A stretch of DNA of 14,827 nucleotides, from positions 1 through 14,827 of the forward strand of contig CAJNAR010000129.1 of NCBI GenBank assembly GCA_905220665.1. The letters run 5' to 3'. The number at the start of each line of letters is the position of its first letter. Position 1 is the stretch's first letter. Positions 9,678 through 14,827 of the stretch are shown piece by piece. A model generated the notes under the pieces. It saw only the letters and a list, made by a program, of their open reading frames with translations. It was not told the origin of the DNA and did not search any database. The translations under genes and the position numbers were made by a program. This DNA comes from Albugo candida (taxonomy: Eukaryota > Oomycota > Peronosporomycetes > Albuginales > Albuginaceae).

Positions 9678-9830
9678 GGGAACTGTTGTATTCACTCCCT
9701 TTTTGGTTAAATTCACTTCCTTTTTGTTCAGGTGGCACACATAATTATACTATATATACTTCTTATGTTTATATAGGGAATTGTTATATTCACTCCTTTT
9801 TAAGCCACATCACGCGCATTATTATGCATT
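9678..9830 (+). repeat. Left TIR of MULE-2, two copies 98 bp apart
   Basis: Copy one starts at 9678 (GGGAACTGTTGTATTCACTC), copy two at 9776 (GGGAATTGTTATATTCACTC). Copy two is closer to the right TIR. Copy one holds a GTTCAGGTGGC stretch that resembles AGTCAGGTGACC in the right TIR (about 12090-12105). Confidence 0.65.
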
Positions 9831-11791
9831 CAATTATGGTATACCGTTTCTTGATTCTGCCCACCGGAACGATCGACTGAAGGGAAACTACGTCTGTTGT
9901 GGCCCATTATTATACATTCCCCGCATCTCCGTCCTCCTACGTGATCTTCCTCGTGCTCGATATGGGATGCATCTCGCTTCGTACTAAAAAGGTCGGTTTG
10001 TACTGCAAAACAGTGCTCTGGCCATCGAGCAAGTGTGCGACATTCGAAATCGCCTTCTCTTGTTCGGTTTCCGGAAGGATGTTGATGCGCGACCGAATCA
10101 ATTCCCATTGATCTTCAAAATCTTTCCCCTCTGCCTGATTGATTGTTCATAACAACTTAGTGAACCAAAAAGGATTGAATTCTACAAGATTCACGGCTCT
10201 TACATCTGTTGAGTTCCATTCCAGGTGCCATTGCGCGTAGAAGTTCGAAACGGCCAATGTATTCCGATTCTCAACGATGGCCGCGAGCTCATGTGGGCAA
10301 GAAATCCCACTGCCGATGAATAGTATCAGATCAAGGACGAAGTTCTTAATCGATTTTTCCATGCTGTACAAGACAATATTTAATGCGAGCGAAGAAATTT
10401 TTCCGGATACCGATGCAAGTATTTCTGGAAGTTCCAGCAAAGGATTCATCTTCTCCTCGCTTCTCAGACTTTCCTCTGCTTTGATCTGGTGATTAAGAGC
10501 AATTGCCAGCTTGTTGAACACCGATTATACGTCTCCCGTCGAGACTTGTAGGAACGTTTTTATGTACGCATGGGCTCCCTCTGCACGCGAAGACGCCTTG
10601 TTTCCAAAACGTGGATGCCGTGAAGTCCAAGCGTTCACGAATCGTTACTTGTAGATGATCCAAGTCGTCGTCAAGTACTCGAGTACCTCTGACTTCTCCG
10701 AGAGACTGTCTGCGAACTTGGCAAGCTGCTCATCATATTCTTCCGCCATCTGAGAAGACACCAGGACGTTCCCCATTTGCAGAATCTCGTCGAAAGTTTT
10801 TTGGGCTGTATACTGCTTCTTGCAATTTGCAACGATATTTTTATTGATATGCCAAATGCTGAGCAGATTCGAGGACGATGGGGAGACTTGTGCGATGGCC
10901 GACATAAGGGCCAGTTCCCGGTCCGTGACGATTACTTTGACGCAGATCCATTTTTCCACACTGTTGGCAATTTTCGACATTACCCACACATAATTTTCCA
11001 CTTTCTCCCCGGTCAGGAAGCAGAAACCTATGGTGAACGTCTAGTTAAACGCGGTCATTTCGATGGTGCGCAGAAAGGTGAATCGGTAATGGTTCGCTTT
11101 ATACGTGCAGTCTATCACAACAACGTGATTGTATCGATTATCCAGCTTCACGGTGTCCGGATGCGCAAAAAAAAGGCCAGTGATGTTTCCGCCTTTATTT
11201 GCTTTGATATGGTGCACATAGTCACTTTCTCGAAGATCATCAAAAAGAGTTCCTAGGGGAGTTCTCCTCGCTAGTTGGTTGCTTCGAACTTTGACTCGAG
11301 CCTTATGCAATGTGCGCAGAATTGAGGTGTTCTTTTTCGTCATCCTTAGCGCTGGCAAAATTGCAGTCGGTTTGACACCCGCATTTTTCCTTTTCTTCAG
11401 TTCTTCAGCCTGTTCTTTGGTGAGATTTCTATGGGTTGAATGCCCGGAGGGATGAAGAGAACATCCGTAATTGTGCTCGCTTTGTATCGTCTTTAACTTC
11501 CATTCACTTTTTTTGATAATTCGCAGAGAGGAGAAAAGGACATTCACTTCGCCGAGATGTTGTCTGTCGCTTGCGTTCTGACACTTGAGACAGGTGTGCG
11601 CTACCACGGTCACATTTCAAGTATGCATTTTTTCCGGTAACTGAACGTTTGATAGTCACTGCGCATCCCTGACCAAGAGCCCATTTCTGTGCCTTGGAAA
11701 GCAATTCTTCACGGCTACCATATTCGGCCTCTTGAATGCCTGGAGGGTTAATCGCGTAAGCTAAGCGGAAAAGTGTGGCATTTGCTGCTCG
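9830..11791 (-). pseudogene. MULE-2 transposase, near full length, four nonsense codons
   Basis: MULE-type transposase with a FAR1-like N-terminus: EELLSKAQKWALGQGCAVTI, YLKCDRG and RRSECPFLL (11520-11740). A frameshift near 11510 leads to EWKLKTIQSEHNYGCSLHPS and LTKEQAEELKKRKNAGVKPT. The catalytic core follows: GLFFAHPDTVKL, VVVIDCTYKANHYRF (first Asp, about 11110), VIVTDRELALMSAI (second Asp, about 10910), LLSIWHINKNIVANCKKQ, then RFVNAWTSRHPRFGNKASSR and AEGAHAYIKTFLQVSTGDV. The C-terminus reads GKDFEDQWELIRSRINILPE and, after a frameshift near 9945, the knuckle CGECIIMGHNRRSF (9884-9925), whose last Cys is Phe. In-frame stops are TAG 11041-11043, TAA about 10645, TAA about 10527 and TGA about 10147. 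The rest reads cleanly, so inactivation is clear but decay is modest. Confidence 0.9.
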
Positions 11792-12135
11792 TCAGAGTTC
11801 TATTATTACGTGACTTTCAGCATCTCTTTACATACCGTTGTCGCGCGGCGGGAGCAAACCCTCCAATATTGATGTCGAAGACAAGTCGGTTGCGTCAGTT
11901 ACGATTTGCCTCTGTTCTATCACGACTGCCTTGCTACAATGAGCGCTCTCGATACAGTACCATTCTCACTATGCATAGTTCAAGTTGGTGGAAGGTAAGA
12001 CGCGGAGAAGGCAAAAAGTTCTCTTATCTTAAGAGTACATCACGTAGACGGGAGTGAATTTTAAGCAGAAGCAAGTCAATATAACTTTTCTGGTCACCTG
12101 ACTTAAAGGGAGTGAAAAAGGAGTGAATATAACAA

Positions 12136-12144
12136 TATAACAAC
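12136..12144. repeat. Left TSD of MULE-3
   Basis: TATAACAAC; matches TATAACAAT at 13901-13909 except for the last base. It is part of the MULE-2 terminal repeat. Confidence 0.75.
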
Positions 12145-12345
12145 GGGAATCGTTATTCAGCACTCACTTTTCTGTGATCAGCACTCAGCCTCCATAAATT
12201 AATGGCAATTGTGGCCTCTGTTTGGTTTTAACAAATATAAGAGAATAAATAAAAATGAATTACGGGAATCGTCAATCAGCCCGCACCATTCATTAATTTA
12301 TAAAACTCGTGACCTCTGATTGGTCTGAATAAATGCAACGAAATG
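12145..12345 (+). repeat. Left TIR of MULE-3, two internal units
   Basis: Unit one starts at 12145 (GGGAATCGTTATTCAGCACT), unit two at about 12264 (GGGAATCGTCAATCAGCCCG). Both lead into GTGGCCTCTG / GTGACCTCTGATTGG. The whole 200 bp, including the linker between units, aligns with the right TIR. Confidence 0.8.
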
Positions 12346-12415
12346 GAAACAATAATATCAAAACATCTCGGTTTCTGCAAATTTTGTACTACTTAATCTA
12401 AGTCTGTATCTAAAT

Positions 12416-12857
12416 CTACTGCTGCAGTGTTACTGGTGCTGTTGGTGCTGCTGTTGCTTCTTGACGGCAGGTTCTGGCATTGTGACCTGTCTTTTGGCAT
12501 TTTCGACATCTTCGGCGATGCACAGGAGCATCCAAAGCAGCGCTAACATGCTCAAAATTCGATGGAAGTCCCTGCCTTGAGCTCTATGGCCTACCACGCG
12601 TGCGCACTTGCACAGGAGCGCGAGTTTCTGTGTCTATGACTGCCAAATACATAGTCTAGCAGCGCACGCTTACGATGATAGGAAGCATTCCCATACCCAT
12701 GATTCATCCTCTTTAATACTATCTCAATGCCAATTGGCATGGTCCCACCCTCAATATGAACTGGCATTGGTTGTACCATTCACCAATGCTGATCAAAATC
12801 ATCAGCAGACAGCGGCATTATTTGGTGACGAAAAGCATGGGTGCAAGGATAGTCCAT
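12416..12857 (-). pseudogene. MULE-3 transposase, C-terminal remnant
   Basis: Only the SWIM-to-knuckle end of a MULE transposase remains. A SWIM-like half site, MDYPCTHAFRHQ, is followed by PLSADDFDQHW and a TGA (12780-12857), matching the position of PC-x-H and the following acidic-HW motif in this class. After a frame change comes VRTRGRP, an in-frame TAG, SSRQGLPSNFEHVSAALDA, and an intact zinc knuckle CRKCQKTGHNARTC (12467-12508). A Gln/Thr/Pro tail ends at TAG 12416-12418. The FAR1 domain and the DDE core are absent, as expected for an internally deleted, non-autonomous copy. The region between SWIM and GRP (MPVHIEGGTMPIGIEIVLKR) reads well in one frame but I do not recognise it. Confidence 0.75.
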
Positions 12858-12912
12858 TGTAGATGTCATTGAAGTTGAAGGAGACAACTGTGTGATTTCT
12901 ATTTTTTAGAAT

Positions 12913-12964
12913 ATTCCGTTGCATCTATTCAGACCAATCAGAGGCTACAATTGCCATTAATTTA
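12913..12964 (-). repeat. Right TIR of MULE-3, inner part split off by MULE-C
   Basis: Read inward: TAAATTAATGGCAATTGTAG, then CCTCTGATTGGTCTGAATAG, then ATGCAACGG. This matches left unit two (CCTCTGATTGGTCTGAATAA, ATGCAACGA) and, at its outer edge, left unit one (TAAATTAATGGCAATTGTGG). Confidence 0.8.
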
Positions 12965-13190
12965 GGGTATTGATATCCCGACAACTTTTTTTTAACGACA
13001 TTTTTATTTTTTATTTTGAATGACATCATGCCTACTTAGATTATTACTCCCACAACTTTTTTAGAGCAATCATTAGTGGTATTGATATCCTGACAACTCT
13101 TTTTTAAATAACATTTATTCACAATTTAGATTACGTTATACCTACTTAAATTATTACTCCCACAACTTTTTTGAAAAATAAGTAAGTTTA
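12965..13190 (+). repeat. Left TIR of MULE-C as a two-copy tandem repeat
   Basis: Units at 12965-13077 and 13078-13190, about 113 bp each. Both contain GGTATTGATATCC, CATGCCTACTTA / TATACCTACTTA and ATTATTACTCCCACAACTTT. The right end has one unit only, and its inward continuation (TTTTACATTTCAGACTAAT) matches what follows the second left unit. Confidence 0.8.
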
Positions 13191-13387
13191 CATTTTTAAC
13201 TAATAGAAGTCATTTACGTCTAAGGCTAAATCTAGTAGAGAAAGATACCTTCAACTGAGCTAAACACTCATCACTAGTAGACGATTTATTGCCAGTTTGT
13301 TAAGCTATAATGCGTCGTAAAGATGCAAAAGTTATTATACACTAACGGCCGAAAGTAAAATGTGTTAGGAAATAATTCTGTCAAGGA

Positions 13388-13530
13388 AAAATATCTAATT
13401 CTTTACTAAAGCTTGTGCTGAATCTAACCTTGTAACCGGAATTCCACAAGACCGCTTGTTGTGGCCGATTTTCCGCAATTGCTGCACTTGCATTTCCCTG
13501 TGTCCGATGCTCAAATGCTATGTGTCAAAT
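13388..13530 (-). pseudogene. MULE-C transposase, zinc-knuckle scrap
   Basis: Minus strand reads AFEHRTQGN, then after a frame change KCKCSNCGKS, then after a one-base loss HNKRSCGIPVTRLDSAQALV to a TAG. The three pieces overlay the AFE(H/Y) lead-in and the CX2CX4HX4C knuckle seen at the ends of the other transposases here (knuckle at about 13446-13486). Nothing upstream of this remains. It is too short and broken to act, and is useful mainly as a family tag for the element. Confidence 0.6.
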
Positions 13531-13649
13531 GGAAATTGTCAGAAGTAATAGCCTATCACAGATGAAACGTTCTGTGTATTAGCCAATCACAAATAATCCA
13601 CGATTGGAGGTGTTGGAGCAACGGTTCAGGGTGTGTATGGATGTAATTA

Positions 13650-13762
13650 GTCTGAAATGTAAAATCATGTATGTATTTTGCAAAAAAGAAAAAGTTGTGA
13701 GAGAATAATTTAACTAGGCATGTTGTAATTTAAAAAAAAAGTTGCCGGGATATCAATACCCC
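13650..13762 (-). repeat. Right TIR of MULE-C
   Basis: A single unit reading inward GGGGTATTGATATCCCGGCA, then CATGCCTAGTTAAATTATTC and TCTCACAACTTTTTC. It lacks about 20 bp found after the poly-T run in the left unit. Confidence 0.75.
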
Positions 13763-13900
13763 TAATTTAGTAACGATTCTTCGTAATTTACTTTTTGTAT
13801 TCTTTTATACTTATTCTAACCAGTCAGAGGCCACTAATCTAATAATTTATGGAGGCTGAGTGCTGATTACAGAAAAGGCGAGTGCTGAATAACGATTCCC
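13763..13900 (-). repeat. Right TIR of MULE-3, outer part
   Basis: Read inward from 13900 it starts GGGAATCGTTATTCAGCACT and continues CAGCCTCCATAAATTATTAG, GTGGCCTCTGACTGG, then the second unit (GAATCGTTACTAAATTA), where it is cut by MULE-C. The rest of the second unit lies at 12913-12964 on the other side of that insertion. Confidence 0.8.
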
Positions 13901-13909
13901 TATAACAAT
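13901..13909. repeat. Right TSD of MULE-3
   Basis: TATAACAAT directly after the terminal ATTCCC of MULE-3; continues into the last bases of the MULE-2 end. Confidence 0.75.
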
Positions 13910-13915
13910 TCCCTG

Positions 13916-14000
13916 TATAGAAGTAAAGTGAGTTCCTAAATTCACCATCGCTTTACCCTAAACTCACCCCCATCCACTTTTTTTAGCCAATCATATTTCA
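13916..14000 (+). repeat. Probable left terminal region of MULE-4
   Basis: 85 bp between the end of MULE-2 and the MULE-4 stop codon. It contains an internal near-repeat (GTAAAGTGAG..., GCTTTACCCTAAACTCACCC) and a TTAGCCAATCA stretch, also seen near the ends of MULE-1 (about 9376) and within MULE-C (about 13579). The partner TIR would lie outside the window, so this is inferred from position. Confidence 0.4.
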
Positions 14001-14827
14001 TCACTTTAACTTATCTTGACTGATTTGATTGAAAGTGGATTTTGATGCAGGACGCAACCTGCAACTCCTGGCATTATGTCCTGTTGCTTGACAAATACTG
14101 CATCTGGGAAGGCGAGGGGTTTGTGGATTAGAAATCTGAGTTTGATCTTCTGTCTGGATATATTCAAAAGCTGAAGGATCTCTTTATGTTGAATGATTGC
14201 GTGAACCTGATGACCTGCCTCTTCCCCTGATTGTCGGAGGTTCTTGGATTGTTGTTTGTGTTTAACTGTTGGCGAATTGAATTGTAAATGTAATATTGCC
14301 GATGAGGTAGATCCAAAGTTAGTAACTCGAAAAATTTACCGTCTTTCTTGATTAATGTGGGGGTTTCCTACTTGAGCCACCATTGTGAGTCAAAGTCTTT
14401 TCTTTGCAAGTGGTGTGTTGTGTTCAATTAGCTGGTAAAATTTATGTTCACATTGCATGCCCAGGGTCTGCTGATGTACACCGGTGCAAGTGGTCCTTGA
14501 TAATTTGCTATTGTTATTGCGGGTCAATTGATACTGGTTTCGGGCTATATTCAATGCATGCTTTAATAACTCTCGTTGAACTCCATGCCACATTGGATTT
14601 CCAAATGTTATTGTGTCCACGCAGATGGATTGAGTTGCATTGGTATTCTGAATTTTTTGAATTGAGCTGCACAAGAAAGCCTGATCCTATGTAAACAGAC
14701 AGCAAATCCCTTAAATTTTTACCGATGTAGCTTTTAATGTTGCATACATGCCTTCTAGAAGTGCTTATTGGAAAACGGTACAAAAGGTCGCACACAGAGA
14801 CTTATTGTTTAAAAGGTATCTTGGAGC
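14001..14827 (-). pseudogene. MULE-4 transposase, C-terminal half, runs off the right edge
   Basis: The last part of another MULE transposase. From the edge: PISTSRRHVCNIKSYIG and NLRDLLSVYIGSG (about 14690-14770), aligned with the SSR/TSR ... K-x-(Y/F) ... LL motif of MULE-1 and MULE-2. A frameshift near 14680 leads to LCSSIQKIQNTNATQ and ELLKHALNIARNQYQLTRNN. A SWIM-like TTCTG...LGMQCEHKFYQL follows. After another shift come KDFDSQWWLK and a TAG, then LIKKDGKFFELLTLDLPHRQ. In a third frame PPTIRGRGRSSGSRNHST, a TAA, DPSAFEYIQTEDQ, and an intact knuckle CSICQATGHNARSC (14061-14102), ending RPASKSTFNQISQDKLK and TGA at 14001-14003. At least two frameshifts and two stops indicate a dead copy, unless some are introns. 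The catalytic core lies outside the window. Confidence 0.8.

Larger units (their letters stand above)
12965..13762 (-). mobile_element. MULE-C, small non-autonomous element inside the MULE-3 TIR
   Basis: About 798 bp with terminal repeats GGGTATTGATATCCCGACAA (left) and GGGGTATTGATATCCCGGCA (right, inward). Homology extends about 110 bp or more (CATGCCTACTTAGATTATTA versus CATGCCTAGTTAAATTATTC). It is flanked by TAATTTA at 12958-12964 and 13763-13769; an 8-bp TAATTTAG reading shifts the left end by one base. Removing it with one flank copy restores one continuous MULE-3 TIR. A zinc-knuckle scrap inside assigns it to MULEs. Confidence 0.75.
12145..13900 (-). mobile_element. MULE-3, deletion derivative inserted in the MULE-2 TIR
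   Basis: Ends are GGGAATCGTTATTCAGCACT on both sides (read inward), with homology running for about 200 bp. Flanks are TATAACAAC (12136-12144) and TATAACAAT (13901-13909), an 8-of-9 TSD. Removing the element and one copy rejoins the MULE-2 right TIR. About 960 bp remains once the nested MULE-C is removed. Only the C-terminal part of a transposase survives inside, so it is non-autonomous. Confidence 0.85.
9678..13915 (-). mobile_element. MULE-2, Mutator-like element interrupted by MULE-3
   Basis: The left end reads GGGAATTGTTATATTCACTC at 9776, with a diverged outer copy GGGAACTGTTGTATTCACTC at 9678. The right end, once MULE-3 is removed, reads inward CAGGGAATTGTTATATTGTT and then ATTCACTCCTTTTTCACTCC. 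Without the inserts the element is about 2.5 kb and carries one minus-strand transposase. Its own TSD is not clear: a TATA direct repeat flanks the inner left end and the right end, while a diverged TCTAATAGA / TGTATAGAA pair flanks the outer left end. This suits an older insertion. Confidence 0.65.

Noticed and set aside
10777..11256. 159-codon plus-strand open frame
   Set aside because: It is antisense to the catalytic core of the MULE-2 transposase, which reads clearly on minus.
9830..11791. Stop-codon reassignment in the transposase frame
   Set aside because: TAG, TAA and TGA all interrupt the frame and frameshifts are present too; ordinary decay is the simpler reading.
12591..12862. Plus-strand 84-codon open frame
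   Set aside because: Lies antisense to the MULE-3 transposase remnant with SWIM and knuckle motifs.
12965..13190. CRISPR-like or satellite repeat
   Set aside because: There are only two units of about 113 bp, with no spacers, and the same sequence recurs inverted at 13650-13762; it is a duplicated transposon end.

Overview
The window looks like a repeat-rich, non-coding-dominated stretch of a eukaryotic nuclear genome, most likely a filamentous or zoosporic microbe (fungus or oomycete; I cannot decide which). The grounds are a minus-strand Sel1-repeat gene that only reads through if a short GT-AG intron is removed, the absence of any bacterial operon layout, and a dense pile of Mutator-like elements (MULEs) whose transposases carry the eukaryotic FAR1 / MULE / SWIM / zinc-knuckle plan. 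No tRNA, rRNA or CRISPR array was seen.

Layout. 1-1324 (minus): 3' part of a host-type gene with a predicted helical N-terminal half, an intron at about 312-381, and Sel1 repeats running off the left edge. 1325-2440: no gene I can support. 2440-4150 (plus): a frameshifted, decayed ORF that resembles the ORF1/gag-like protein of a non-LTR retrotransposon. 4150-7090 (plus): unidentified and decayed coding sequence, including one frame that stays mostly open from 5388 to about 6550. 7115-9442: MULE-1, bounded by a perfect 9-bp target-site duplication (TSD) and long terminal inverted repeats (TIRs), with a broken transposase on the minus strand. 9678-13915: MULE-2, with a nearly full-length transposase frame killed by four in-frame stops and two or more frameshifts. 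Inside the right TIR of MULE-2 sits MULE-3 (12145-13900), and inside the right TIR of MULE-3 sits MULE-C (about 12965-13762). 14001-14827: the C-terminal part of a fourth transposase (MULE-4), which continues off the right edge.

The main result is this nest. Five different transposase C-termini, each with its own version of a CX2CX4HX4C zinc knuckle, all point left within about 6.7 kb. Three insertions have readable TSDs, so the order of events can be read: MULE-2 first, MULE-3 into its right TIR, MULE-C into the right TIR of MULE-3. Several elements carry a tandem duplication of the TIR, usually an extra unit on the left end only. None of the transposases visible here is intact; MULE-4 is cut by the window edge and already frameshifted.
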